Source: Gammaproteobacteria bacterium
GTDB lineage: Bacteria; Pseudomonadota; Gammaproteobacteria; Pseudomonadales; Porticoccaceae
Direction of reading: 5' to 3'
Length of the DNA: 64,000 bases
Assembly: GCA_018069465.1 (NCBI GenBank)
Contig: JAGPUW010000029.1
Coordinates: 168,291-232,290, forward strand
Part shown: piece after piece, positions 49,177 through 58,342 of the stretch
Layout of the letters: every line of letters begins with the position of its first letter
Numbering within the stretch: position 1 is the stretch's first letter
Translations under genes and position numbers: made by a program
The notes under the pieces: generated by a model
The model's database searches: none
What the model saw: only the letters and a program-made list of their open reading frames with translations
Told to the model about the DNA's origin: nothing

Positions 49177-49572
49177 TTATTCAAAGGCATAACCCGCCTT
49201 CCCCCAGGCATGGGCACCGCCTTCAAGATTACTTAAGTTGCCATAACCTAAGTCATGGAGCGTTCTTGCTGCGGCATTACCCATCGGGCCACCGGCGCAG
49301 TACAGGTAAATTGCGGCATTTTTATCACTGGGAAGCTTGTCTTTATATTGCTCAACCTTATTGTAGGGAATGAACAAATCAGTGCCTTTAATATGCCGCT
49401 GCTTAGGCGTATGCACATCCAGCAGAAATATATCTTGCCCTTGCATGACTTCGTTTAATTCAGCAGGGCTTATCATTTTCAGGTAATCCGGCTTTTGGAA
49501 AGAGCAGCCACTAATAATGAAAACCAAAACAGCGAGCCATGCCAGCTGGTAAAAACGCCTTGTTTTAAACAT
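49177..49572 (-). CDS. Rhodanese-like lipoprotein
   Basis: A 131-residue protein with a lipoprotein signal: hydrophobic run then IISGC, Cys23 as the lipidated residue. The rhodanese domain contains LLDVHTPKQRHIKGT and the active-site loop YLYCAGGPMGNAA with Cys92. The start ATG at 49572 has GGAGG 9 bp upstream. Envelope rhodaneses of this type (PspE-like) transfer sulfane sulfur; the partner here is unknown. Confidence 0.87.
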   Translation of the reverse strand: MFKTRRFYQLAWLAVLVFIISGCSFQKPDYLKMISPAELNEVMQGQDIFLLDVHTPKQRHIKGTDLFIPYNKVEQYKDKLPSDKNAAIYLYCAGGPMGNAAARTLHDLGYGNLSNLEGGAHAWGKAGYAFE

Positions 49573-49918
49573 CGAATATATCCTCCACCGCGTATTCAAA
49601 AATCAAGTGCAGCCCACAATAGAAAGCACCTTCACATAACTTTCCCCCCACACACTAAAGAATAGTGCCCGGCAGGTAAAACAAAACCCCAACAGCTGGC
49701 GGCCTTTTTTTGACAGAAAGTTTAACGCCCTTCTTCTGCGAACATAAGAATGTTTGCCCCCGTCTTCAAAAATCACATTTAGGCCGCAACGGCCTCAGCT
49801 CACCAACCACTGTTATAGCGTCGCCGGGAAGTCCTGGCCCATGCTCTGGCATCTAGAGCAGCACTTGTTATACTCGGGCGAAACCAGTTGCATTCAGTGT
49901 GTATAAAAAGCCAAGGCT
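49573..49918. other. Divergent intergenic region between rhodanese gene and argA
   Basis: This 346-bp gap separates two divergent genes and has no convincing coding sequence. It holds a likely argA promoter at 49846-49874. It also contains a perfect hairpin AGGCCG-CAA-CGGCCT at 49781-49795, with no adjoining T-tract. The segment TGCATTCAGTGTGTATAA before argA faintly resembles an ARG box but is a poor match. Confidence 0.5.
49846..49874 (+). promoter_or_regulatory. Putative sigma-70 promoter of argA
   Basis: CTGGCA at 49846-49851 matches the -35 consensus at four of six positions. TATACT at 49869-49874 matches the -10 at five of six. The spacer is 17 bp. The argA start codon lies 45 bp downstream. 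A GCTCT/AGAGC inverted repeat overlaps the -35 and could be an operator. Confidence 0.5.
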
Positions 49919-51250
49919 ATGACCGACTACGTGAAATTTTTTCGAGAAACTTCGCCCTATATTAATCGACACCGGGGCAAGACCTTCGTCATCGCCCTGC
50001 CCGGCGAAGCCATTTGCCACCCCAATTTCACCCATATTATTCACGACATCGCCCTGCTCAACTCCCTGGGCATGCGCATTGTTTTGGTTCACGGTGCCCG
50101 CCCACAACTAGAGCAACGCCTGGAGCAAGGCCAGCTAACACTGAAATATGCAGGCCACAGGCCTGTTACCGATGGCGCGGCCATGGAGTGTGTGAAAGAT
50201 GCCGTGGGTAGCGCGCGCATCAGTGTTGAGTCACTGTTGTCGATGGGGCTGTCCAATTCGCCCATGCACGGCGCGCGTATTCGTGTGATCAGCGGCAATT
50301 TCATCACCGCCAAGCCGCTGGGTATTCGCGAGGGCGTCGATTTTCAATACAGTGGTGAGGTACGCAAAATCGACCGTGACGGCATACAAAACCAGCTCGA
50401 CGACAATGCCATTGTACTGCTCTCCTCACTGGGTTATTCACCCACCGGCGAAGCCTTTAATCTCAGCTTTGAAGATGTCGCCACTCAGGCCGCCATTAAC
50501 CTGGGCGCTGAAAAACTGATTTTTCTTGGCGCCGAAGCGGGCCTCAGTGAGAGCAGCGGCACCTTGATAAAAAGCATCAATTTGACGCAGGCTCAACATT
50601 TGCTCCAACATCTTGAGGGGCAGCTTGAAGGGCAACCTGAAGAACAAAGCTTTGACGGCAGCCTGCAAGGGGCCTACCAGGCCTGCCTGAATGGCGTGCC
50701 GCGCTGCCATTTGATCAGCTATTGTGCAGACGGCGCTCTGCTCGGCGAACTCTTTACCCGCGAAGGCACTGGCACGCTGGTGCTACAACACAGCGAGGAG
50801 GTAATCCGCCAGGCGAACATTGACGACATTGCCGGTATTCTCGAGTTAATTAGCCCACTGGAAGAGCAGGGCGTGCTAGTAAAACGCTCTCGCGAACTGC
50901 TCGAAACAGAAATATCCCGCTTCTCGGTAATCGCCCACCCCGAGGGCATGCTCATTGCCTGCGCCGCCCTCTACCCCTTTAATGACGGCAAAGCGGCGGA
51001 ACTTGCCTGCGTGGTGACCCACCCCGATTTCCACAATCAGGGTCTGGCCGCCCGCGTGCTGGAGCATTTGCAAGATAAGGCAAAAAACGATTTCCAACTT
51101 GAAACATTGTTTGTGTTGACGACACAGGCCGCCCACTGGTTTCAGGAAAACGGTTTTGTCGCCACCAGCCTTGAAAAATTGCCACTGGAGAAAGCCAAGC
51201 TCTATAACTACCAGCGCAATTCAAAGATTTTTTATAAGCGCCTGGTGTAG
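49919..51250 (+). CDS. argA: N-acetylglutamate synthase
   Basis: A 443-residue enzyme that acetylates glutamate, the first step of arginine synthesis. The N-terminal amino-acid-kinase domain contains VLVHGARPQLEQRL and VLLSSLGYSPTGEAFNL. The C-terminal GNAT domain contains ELACVVTHPDFHNQGLAARVLEHL with the acetyl-CoA loop. Two-domain length equals classical ArgA, so feedback inhibition by arginine is expected. With argE nearby the region is an arginine neighbourhood rather than an operon. Confidence 0.95.
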   Translation: MTDYVKFFRETSPYINRHRGKTFVIALPGEAICHPNFTHIIHDIALLNSLGMRIVLVHGARPQLEQRLEQGQLTLKYAGHRPVTDGAAMECVKDAVGSARISVESLLSMGLSNSPMHGARIRVISGNFITAKPLGIREGVDFQYSGEVRKIDRDGIQNQLDDNAIVLLSSLGYSPTGEAFNLSFEDVATQAAINLGAEKLIFLGAEAGLSESSGTLIKSINLTQAQHLLQHLEGQLEGQPEEQSFDGSLQGAYQACLNGVPRCHLISYCADGALLGELFTREGTGTLVLQHSEEVIRQANIDDIAGILELISPLEEQGVLVKRSRELLETEISRFSVIAHPEGMLIACAALYPFNDGKAAELACVVTHPDFHNQGLAARVLEHLQDKAKNDFQLETLFVLTTQAAHWFQENGFVATSLEKLPLEKAKLYNYQRNSKIFYKRLV

Positions 51251-51385
51251 ATACTTAGCCTTGCATAAAGCGCTGGCTAGCGTAGTTTTTAACAATAAAA
51301 ACTCCGGACTGTAGAACCTGAAACCCCGGTGATATTGCACAAATAACCGGAATAAATATTTATTTAAATATCGTGGGAATGACTC

Positions 51386-52789
51386 ATGTTAAAAATCTTC
51401 AAGCGCAAGGAAAAAAACCCCGCTCCCAGCAGCATAAAAACAGCGCCCGCGCCAATAAAACACAGTCCGCCGAAAACAGACATTCCACTAAAAGCCCGGT
51501 TAGAAAATGTCGGCGCCAACAAGGGTAACGAGCTAATAAGCCTGCTAAACATTGGCACCACAAAAAAACTCACTAAAGGCGAATACCTCTTCAAGGCAGG
51601 CAGCGCTGCGGATACAGGTTATATCGTACTCGACGGCACCATAGAGGAGATCGCTATTGCCGATGGAGAGGAAATCAACATTGGTAGCTATGCCGATAAA
51701 TCGTGGATCAATTTTGCTGATTTAAAGGGTTCAATCAATAGAGAGAGCTCTGCCAGAGCAGAAGCCCCTAGCACCGTACTAATCATCAATCAACAGCTTC
51801 TCAATAGCGTCGATGACAATATACTGCTGTTTATCTATCGTCACTTACACCAAAGCTCTGCTGCACAAATAGCCAGAAAAGAAACAGAAAAAACAGCTTT
51901 CTCCAAACAAACTCAAAACCTTGTAGATACCTTATTTGAGATACACAGCAAGGCCAAGGGGCGTTCAAAAAACTCCGAACTGGCCCAGGCTGTTATCCAA
52001 AAAATACCCAAATTACCTATCGCCACTATCGGCCTGTTAAACAAGCTGATGGACGACAGCACATCGACAAACGAGGTGGTAGAGCTGGTCAAAAGCGACC
52101 CATCGCTAACCAGTGTATTGCTCAAAACACTTAACTCAGCCGAATATAATTTTGAAGAAAAAATCTCAGACGTCAACCATGCGGTGTCATTGCTTGGCTT
52201 TGTTGGCGTTCATCAAATCGTCATGTCACAGAGCCTGCGCAAAAGTCTGCCCGCCACACCAGCCTTCCAAAAATCTTATACCCGCTCGCTTGAAATATCC
52301 CATATTGCCTTTACTATTTCTCAGGCTTGCGGCATCGGCAAGCCGGCGGAGATGGCCACCATCGGCCTGGTACACGAACTTGGCAATGTGGTGATTGAGC
52401 TCTTGCGCCAGCAAAACCCAAAGCTGGAAAACCTGATCGATTTTTTTGACACCTCGGTTATCGGCGCCCAATTATTGAAGACCTGGAATTTGCCCGAGAG
52501 CATATGGAAGACTATCGAATACTATGACTTCCCGGAATTTGCCCCCCCCGAGAAAATTACCGATGCGCCGTTAACGGCCATTGCCGTCATTTATCTGGCT
52601 CGGCTCTGTCATCAGCGCTTAAACAAGGTATCGGAAGCGCGCCTGCCAACACTCTTCCTCAATGACTATTTAGGCCTGCTCAACTGGAGTGACCGATCGC
52701 TGAGTAGCGTCCTTGGCGAAAAGGTAGTCCCGGCCTTGCGCAAGAGGGGTAACGCGCTACCGGCATCATTAACGCCATTATTAAACTAG
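51386..52789 (+). CDS. HDOD-domain protein with N-terminal cyclic-nucleotide-binding-like domain
   Basis: A 467-residue regulator. Residues 50-150 look like a cNMP-binding beta-roll (TKGEYLFKAGSAADTGYIVLDGTIEEI), though the phosphate-binding cassette is not complete. Residues 205-395 form an HDOD domain with IPKLPIATIGLLNKLMDD, LVKSDPSLTSVLLKTLNSAEY and VSLLGFVGVHQIV. HDOD proteins lack HD catalytic residues and act in signalling, including cyclic di-GMP circuits and motility. A role in signal integration is inferred. Confidence 0.85.
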   Translation: MLKIFKRKEKNPAPSSIKTAPAPIKHSPPKTDIPLKARLENVGANKGNELISLLNIGTTKKLTKGEYLFKAGSAADTGYIVLDGTIEEIAIADGEEINIGSYADKSWINFADLKGSINRESSARAEAPSTVLIINQQLLNSVDDNILLFIYRHLHQSSAAQIARKETEKTAFSKQTQNLVDTLFEIHSKAKGRSKNSELAQAVIQKIPKLPIATIGLLNKLMDDSTSTNEVVELVKSDPSLTSVLLKTLNSAEYNFEEKISDVNHAVSLLGFVGVHQIVMSQSLRKSLPATPAFQKSYTRSLEISHIAFTISQACGIGKPAEMATIGLVHELGNVVIELLRQQNPKLENLIDFFDTSVIGAQLLKTWNLPESIWKTIEYYDFPEFAPPEKITDAPLTAIAVIYLARLCHQRLNKVSEARLPTLFLNDYLGLLNWSDRSLSSVLGEKVVPALRKRGNALPASLTPLLN

Positions 52790-52904
52790 TTTGTAGCCGG
52801 GTCTTGATTAGAGCGCGGCGACACTTAAGCCGCCGCGCACCAACCCGCCTTTTCACAAGACCTTTAATACATCGAACCCTGCCCAGTCTTGCTTGTCTGA
52901 GCCT

Positions 52905-52963
52905 AGGAGCCTGTCTCAAATCGGCTTTTCCTCGCTACGATCACCTAAGTCCGACAGACTCCT
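52905..52963. mobile_element. Short element with 11-bp terminal inverted repeats (MITE-like)
   Basis: AGGAGCCTGTC at 52905-52915 and GACAGACTCCT at 52953-52963 are inverted copies with one mismatch, bounding a 59-bp segment. It lies in the intergenic space ahead of the fused reductase gene. The arrangement could be a miniature non-autonomous transposon or an insertion-sequence remnant. No clear target duplication is visible. A long hairpin in the leader of the next gene is the alternative. Confidence 0.4.
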
Positions 52964-53003
52964 GAGATCACCACCACTTAAACCCGTAACAAGAGACATT
53001 GGG

Positions 53004-55181
53004 ATGAAGAGAAGCCTGCTGATTTTATTGATCGCAGCCCTGGTTGGAGCCTTCTTTAGCTTCGACTTACATCAAGCGCTGACACTTGCTAGCCTCAAGG
53101 CAGGCCTCGATCAGGCCCAGGCCCATCTAGCCACCCAGCCACTGCTCGTTGCCGGGGCCTTCTTTATTATCTACATCGTTGTTACCGGCCTGTCTCTACC
53201 CGGTGCAGCGCTCATGTCCCTTGCCGCCGGGGCGCTCTTCGGCTTGCTGTGGGGCACGATTATCGTTTCCTTCGCCAGCTCTATCGGCGCCACCCTGGCC
53301 TTTCTTGTTTCCCGCTTTATCTTCCGCGATGCCGTACAAAACCGCTTCGCCGATCGGCTGAGCACCATCAATGACGGTATAGAAAAAAGCGGCGCATTTT
53401 ATCTTTTCACTTTGCGACTGGTGCCGATCTTCCCCTTCTTTCTTATTAATTTGTTGATGGGCTTAACGCCAATTCGCACCAGCACTTTTTATGCCGTAAG
53501 CCAAGTCGGCATGCTCGCCGCCACCGTCGTGTTTATTAATGCCGGTACCCAACTGGCCCAGCTCGACAGTTTATCGGACGTATTATCTCCCTCCCTTATC
53601 GCCTCCCTTGCCCTGCTCGGCATATTCCCCCTACTGGCCAAAAAGTTGGTGGCCATCATCCACAGCCGCCGCGTCTATGCAAAATGGCAACGCCCGGCAA
53701 AATTTGATCGCAATTTGATTGTTATTGGTGCCGGCGCTGGCGGCCTGGTGTCCAGCTATATCGCCGCTGCTGTGAAGGCCAAAGTGACTTTAATCGAAGC
53801 CCATAAAATGGGGGGTGACTGCCTCAACACCGGCTGCGTACCCAGCAAGGCCTTAATTAAGAGCGCAAAACTCGCCCAGCAAATTCGCCAGGGTAGTCGT
53901 TACGGACTCAATGACGCCGCACCCGCCCTCTCCTTCCCCACCGTGATGGCCCGTGTGCACCGTGTCATTGCGGCGATAGAACCCCACGACAGCGTTGCCC
54001 GCTACACCGAGCTTGGCGTCGATGTTGTGCAGGGCCGCGCCCGCATCGTCGACCCCTGGACGGTAGAAATCTGCCACCCCGATGGCGCCATGACGCAACT
54101 CACCACCCGCAGCATAATCATCGCCACCGGCGCCCGCCCCCATGTACCCGCCCTGCCCGGCCTTGACGATGTCGGCTATGTCACCAGCGATACGCTGTGG
54201 GATGAGTTCGCCAAACTCGATGTCGCCCCCCAACGGCTAGTGGTATTGGGCGGCGGGCCTATTGGCTGCGAATTGGCCCAGTGCTTTGCCCGTCTCGGCT
54301 CAACGGTGACGCAAGTTCAGCGCGGCCCACGGTTGATGCCCCGCGAAGATGAAGAGGTTTGCGCACTGGCACAACGTCGTTTGCAAGAAGAGGGCGTGCA
54401 GGTGCTCACGGGGTTTCAGGCACTGCGCTGTGTGCGTGATGGCGAAGATAAATACCTCGTTGTCCAAGGCGCAGTCGAAGGTGCGACCGCCGGTGGCGAA
54501 CAGACAGAACAACGCATCGCCTTTGACCAGCTACTCATCGCCACTGGCCGGGAAGCGCGACTCGAGGGTTTCGGGCTTGAAGAGTTAGGCATTGAAACCG
54601 CGCGCAACGTAACGACCAATGACTACCTGCAAACTCTCTACCCCAATATTTTTGCCGCTGGCGATGTCGCTGGCCCCTATCAATTTACCCACACCGCCTC
54701 ACATCAAGCATGGTACGCAGCGGTCAACGCCCTGTTTGGCCACCTCAAAAAATTTAAGGTCGACTACCGAGTCATCCCCTGGACCACCTTTATCGACCCC
54801 GAAGTCGCCCGCGTCGGCCTCAATGAGCAAGCAGCCAAAGCTCAGGGCATTGCCTATGAAATCACTCGCTTTGAGCTCAAAGAACTGGATCGCGCCATCA
54901 CCGATAGCGCCACCGAGGGCTTTGTCAAAGTACTTACCGTGCCGGGTAAAGATCGCATCCTCGGCGTTACCCTGGTCGGCGAACACGCGGGTGAACTACT
55001 CGCTGAATTTGTGCTGGCGATGAAACACGGCCTCGGGCTGAATAAAATACTCGGCACTATTCACACTTATCCCACCTGGGCCGAGGCCAATAAATACGTC
55101 GCTGGGGAATGGAAACGCGGCCATGCACCGCAAGGTATCCTGCGCTGGCTGCAGCGCTATCACGCATGGCGCAGGGGTTAG
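53004..55181 (+). CDS. Fusion of TVP38/DedA-like membrane domain and pyridine nucleotide-disulfide oxidoreductase
   Basis: A 725-residue protein. Residues 1-220 carry several membrane helices with the SNARE-associated (TVP38/TMEM64) pattern SLPGAALMSLAAGALFG. After about residue 230 a complete flavin disulfide reductase follows: LIVIGAGAGGLVSSYIAA, the redox pair GGDCLNTGCVPSKALIK, the NAD(P) site VVLGGGPIGCELAQ, and a C-terminal dimer domain ending HTYPTWAEANKY. It resembles mercuric-reductase-like proteins but lacks an N-terminal metal domain and the C-terminal vicinal cysteines of MerA. The ATG at 53004 is favoured over an upstream start. An ArsM-like gene follows. Confidence 0.88.
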   Translation: MKRSLLILLIAALVGAFFSFDLHQALTLASLKAGLDQAQAHLATQPLLVAGAFFIIYIVVTGLSLPGAALMSLAAGALFGLLWGTIIVSFASSIGATLAFLVSRFIFRDAVQNRFADRLSTINDGIEKSGAFYLFTLRLVPIFPFFLINLLMGLTPIRTSTFYAVSQVGMLAATVVFINAGTQLAQLDSLSDVLSPSLIASLALLGIFPLLAKKLVAIIHSRRVYAKWQRPAKFDRNLIVIGAGAGGLVSSYIAAAVKAKVTLIEAHKMGGDCLNTGCVPSKALIKSAKLAQQIRQGSRYGLNDAAPALSFPTVMARVHRVIAAIEPHDSVARYTELGVDVVQGRARIVDPWTVEICHPDGAMTQLTTRSIIIATGARPHVPALPGLDDVGYVTSDTLWDEFAKLDVAPQRLVVLGGGPIGCELAQCFARLGSTVTQVQRGPRLMPREDEEVCALAQRRLQEEGVQVLTGFQALRCVRDGEDKYLVVQGAVEGATAGGEQTEQRIAFDQLLIATGREARLEGFGLEELGIETARNVTTNDYLQTLYPNIFAAGDVAGPYQFTHTASHQAWYAAVNALFGHLKKFKVDYRVIPWTTFIDPEVARVGLNEQAAKAQGIAYEITRFELKELDRAITDSATEGFVKVLTVPGKDRILGVTLVGEHAGELLAEFVLAMKHGLGLNKILGTIHTYPTWAEANKYVAGEWKRGHAPQGILRWLQRYHAWRRG

Positions 55182-55263
55182 CGCGACTTGTTACAACAAG
55201 ATCGCGAGCCGATGTAAACTAGCGCAGTTCATTCGACAACACGCACTGACTGGAAATACTTTT

Positions 55264-56310
55264 ATGCGCGATATCGTTCAAGACTACTACGGCAAGCAAC
55301 TGCAAAGCTCCGACGACCTGAAAACCACTGCCTGCTGTGATATCAGTGCCCTGCCGAGCTGGCTAAAGCCACTGATAGACAATATCCACCCCGAGGTGCT
55401 GGCCCGCTACTACGGCTGCGGTCTGGTGTGCCCCGACTTGCTCGAAGGCTGCAAAGTGTTAGATCTTGGCAGCGGCTCCGGGCGCGATGTCTACGCCCTC
55501 GCGCAGCTCGTCGGCCCCGATGGCGAAGTGGTCGGTGTCGATATGACAGATGAACAGCTGGCCGTAGCCGAGCAACACCGCGACTGGCACAGTGAGAAAT
55601 TCGGCTTCGACAATGTGCGTTTTATCAAGGGTGATATCGAGCGCCTGAATGAGCTCGACCTCGAAGCTGGCAGTTTTGACGTCATTGTTTCCAACTGCGT
55701 CATCAACCTCTGCACCGATAAAGACGCCGTGCTCGAAGGCATTCAACGCTTATTAAAGCCCGGTGGTGAATTTTACTTCTCTGATGTCTACGCCGATCGG
55801 CGCGTGCCTGAAGCCGTGCACAATGACTCCGTGCTCTACGGCGAGTGTCTGGGAGGCGCTCTGTACTGGAATGACTTTTTGCGCATCGCGACAAAAGCAG
55901 GCTTTGCCGACCCCAGGTTGGTTGAAGACAGGCCCCTTGCCATCACCGACCCCGAGCTTGGTGCACAAACTGGCGACCTCAACTTCTACTCTGCCACCTA
56001 TCGCCTCTTCAAAATCGCTGCACTGGAAAGCGCCTGCGAAGATTTTGGTCAAAGTGTGATTTATCGTGGCAGCATAGCCAACCTGCCCGAGCAATTTATC
56101 CTCGACAAACACCACCGCATTGAAACGGACAAACCCTTGCCCGTATGCGGCAATACCTGGCGCATGCTGCACGACAGCCGCTTTGCCGCGCACTTTACAT
56201 TTAGCGGCGACTTCAGCCACCACCTCGGCCTGTTCGAAGACTGCGGTACGAGCATGCCCTTTGCCAGCGCAGCCTCATGTAGCGACACCGACACCGGCGC
56301 CTGCTGCTAG
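55264..56310 (+). CDS. Cysteine-rich SAM methyltransferase, ArsM-like
   Basis: A 348-residue class I methyltransferase. The SAM motif is VLDLGSGSGRD (residues 65-75). Cysteines are at 24, 25, 52, 56, 63, 145 and 150, including SNCVINLC as in arsenite methyltransferases, and the protein ends with GACC. This pattern fits arsenite S-adenosylmethyltransferase (ArsM), which makes methylated arsenicals. The ATG at 55264 gives a natural start; a longer frame overlaps the preceding gene. No arsR or arsB is nearby, so another metalloid or thiol substrate remains possible. Confidence 0.8.
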   Translation: MRDIVQDYYGKQLQSSDDLKTTACCDISALPSWLKPLIDNIHPEVLARYYGCGLVCPDLLEGCKVLDLGSGSGRDVYALAQLVGPDGEVVGVDMTDEQLAVAEQHRDWHSEKFGFDNVRFIKGDIERLNELDLEAGSFDVIVSNCVINLCTDKDAVLEGIQRLLKPGGEFYFSDVYADRRVPEAVHNDSVLYGECLGGALYWNDFLRIATKAGFADPRLVEDRPLAITDPELGAQTGDLNFYSATYRLFKIAALESACEDFGQSVIYRGSIANLPEQFILDKHHRIETDKPLPVCGNTWRMLHDSRFAAHFTFSGDFSHHLGLFEDCGTSMPFASAASCSDTDTGACC

Positions 56311-56365
56311 CGGCTGCGACTAACACCTCCGACTAGCTCCTACTTTGGGGCATTAAGCGACAATC

Positions 56366-57622
56366 TCACGCCGCAAAATGTAGCCCGTAGGTATTACCTT
56401 TTTGCCAGACGCAGGTGGCGAGGGTTTTTGCGAACCGGGCAGAACTGATGGCCAGAGTATCGGACGCTTCCAATGTCTCATCACACTGAATCCGCACACC
56501 GCCCAGTGGAGAATAATCGAGTATTTGACAGCCAATTGCTTCTTTTTCTTTTTGCACCAGCCCTTTCAGATTACCTGTCTTTAGACGCGCAAAGTAGCGA
56601 CGCTCATCGGTGCGAGCAATGGGCAAAGTGTTGATAAAGTTAATCGGCTGGTAGCTTTCGACCAGTTCCATACGCTGTATGACCGATTCGTGGATAGCAA
56701 TATTAAGCGGCGGATTCTCGATATCACCCTGCAGCTGGCGAACCCCCTGCTTTACACCCAGTTTCTCCATAGCCTGATACCCCAGGCCGTAAGAGTCATG
56801 CAGGTCATCGGCATGCATTTCACCCATATAAGAAAGGTATTCATTACTAAAGTCCAAATCTAGCACCCTTGCCTTATGCACTATCCAGCTCAGCGCCACA
56901 TTCGACAGGGTAGCCTGTTCATAGCCACCACCGATGTCAGAATGCACACCGGCAAACCAGGTTTGCTCAACGGTTTGATCACTATTAATATCGCCCGTCC
57001 ACAAATCCGGTTGAAAGACACCGCGCCTCTCATCAATAGCGAGCGCCTGATAGGCATTTTTAATACCGGAGCTGAGATGGGTGTTAAAAAAGCCCACCAT
57101 TGGTTTGGTAAAGCGTCTTAACAGTGGGGTCGGGGCGCCGAGCGCACCAACCGTATCCCAAACGGCCATGAGCTTTATGTCGGGCTTGAGGTTTTGCTCA
57201 TAGGCCAGGCTGTTTCTTTCGCTCGGTGGTGTTCGGTAATATTGATACGCCGCAGGTAAGCGGTGCAATTCATCCTTCGCCAACAGGCCAATACAGTGCA
57301 GCATGCCGCCAAGCGCTCTTGCCGTGTAGGCACCACGACTAAAGCCAAAGCAGTAAAGCTCATCACCCTGCTGGTAATTGTGGGCAATAAAACGATAGGC
57401 ATCGAGCACATTTTGCTCGACCCCCTTACCAAAGGCACCACCAATAAATTTGTCGATGGGATTATAGGTCCCCACCCCCTGATCATAAAATACTACCTGA
57501 TGTTTACCATCATCACTGTAGGCTTTAATACTGCGCAGCAGCTTCACCACATTGGTGGGTTGCTGCGGGGTATTCCAGGTACCATCACAACAAATGACAA
57601 TACGTTTATTCTGTAAATCCAT
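56366..57622 (-). CDS. DUF2235 alpha/beta hydrolase (Tle1-like phospholipase fold)
   Basis: A 418-residue protein beginning MDLQNKRIVICCDGTWNTP, with GGAG 7 bp before the ATG. The DUF2235 signature includes the nucleophile elbow CFGFSRGAYTARAL (Ser95) and WFAGVHSDIGGGYE with the catalytic Asp. Members include T6SS phospholipase effectors of the Tle1 class, but many are chromosomal housekeeping hydrolases. No VgrG, adaptor or immunity gene is adjacent, so I do not assign effector status. Confidence 0.85.
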   Translation of the reverse strand: MDLQNKRIVICCDGTWNTPQQPTNVVKLLRSIKAYSDDGKHQVVFYDQGVGTYNPIDKFIGGAFGKGVEQNVLDAYRFIAHNYQQGDELYCFGFSRGAYTARALGGMLHCIGLLAKDELHRLPAAYQYYRTPPSERNSLAYEQNLKPDIKLMAVWDTVGALGAPTPLLRRFTKPMVGFFNTHLSSGIKNAYQALAIDERRGVFQPDLWTGDINSDQTVEQTWFAGVHSDIGGGYEQATLSNVALSWIVHKARVLDLDFSNEYLSYMGEMHADDLHDSYGLGYQAMEKLGVKQGVRQLQGDIENPPLNIAIHESVIQRMELVESYQPINFINTLPIARTDERRYFARLKTGNLKGLVQKEKEAIGCQILDYSPLGGVRIQCDETLEASDTLAISSARFAKTLATCVWQKGNTYGLHFAA

Positions 57623-57957
57623 TTTTCTTCTCCAAATTGTTAAGCAGCAAATTGTAAGAACGGGGAGGAGTACGGCAGTCCTTGCCGCGTTCATTTGATA
57701 GTAAAGTGTAGCTGAGCAAAAAATAAACGCTGGGTTTAGCGGCTTTAGTAAAAGATTTTTAAGTCCTATAAAAATGTAGACTTTAGAAAAAAATCGAATA
57801 AAAAATATTTTTATTTAAAGGGTAACTTTCACCAACTGCCACCACGAAAGCCGCCATAGCGGGAAGTATTTGGGCACAAAAAAGGGCAGAAGTTATCTGC
57901 CCTTTTTAAGATTCACTATCGAGCGCTGATAGCATCCGATAGGCGTTATGCCTTTAT
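57623..57957. other. AT-rich intergenic region
   Basis: This 335-bp gap lies upstream of the DUF2235 gene. It includes a strongly AT-rich block near 57750-57820, with an AT palindrome (AATAAAAA/TTTTTATT, 57797-57815), and the terminator at 57879-57907. No coding sequence is evident. Confidence 0.55.
57879..57907 (-). terminator. Rho-independent terminator, bidirectional shape
   Basis: AAAAAGGGCAGA (57879-57890), loop AGTTA, and TCTGCCCTTTTT (57896-57907) form a perfect 12-bp stem with A-tract and T-tract on the two sides. On the minus strand it ends the transcript of the monooxygenase-like gene at 57958-58248. The symmetry would also work on the plus strand. Confidence 0.9.
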
Positions 57958-58248
57958 CTAAGCTTTTTTATCAAAGTAGCGAATGGAAGGCTCCGCTGTT
58001 ACCCACTCAGCCAGCTGGCCGATAACACCGGTCTCGGTGCGCCACGCAAAGTATTTCTCGTAGGCCGCGCGGCTGTCCCACACTTCAACGGCGACGATAT
58101 TGCAGGGGTCATCCTGGTTCTGGTGAGCATAGACCTCAACACAACCTTCAAAGGTCCGCGTGCTTGGCAGTAACTCGCCAAGGCCAGCAATGGCCGCGTC
58201 AACACACTCGGGTTTTACGTTTAATTCCAGCAAGACAGTACACGTCAT
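57958..58248 (-). CDS. Antibiotic biosynthesis monooxygenase (ABM) domain protein
   Basis: A 96-residue ferredoxin-like-fold protein of the ABM/YgiN family. The core reads LLELNVKPECVDAAIAGLGELLPSTR, then CVEVYAHQNQDDPCNIVAVEVWDSRAAYEKYFAWR, the typical beta-alpha-beta layout. Members are small oxygenases or quinone-related proteins and are often dimers. A strong terminator lies 51 bp downstream. The substrate is unknown. Confidence 0.88.
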   Translation of the reverse strand: MTCTVLLELNVKPECVDAAIAGLGELLPSTRTFEGCVEVYAHQNQDDPCNIVAVEVWDSRAAYEKYFAWRTETGVIGQLAEWVTAEPSIRYFDKKA

Positions 58249-58342
58249 GATTAAAGCTCCTGTATCTATTGTTATTGAGGACGAAAATAATAGGCGATGA
58301 CCCAGACAATTACCATCGCCATTCTATAAAACGCTCTACTCG

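Noticed and set aside
49900..49917. ARG box before argA
   Set aside because: Only one half resembles the ArgR consensus; too weak to call.
53004..55181. Mercuric reductase (MerA)
   Set aside because: It lacks the N-terminal metal-binding domain and the C-terminal cysteine pair, and no mer genes are nearby; only the general disulfide reductase fold is supported.
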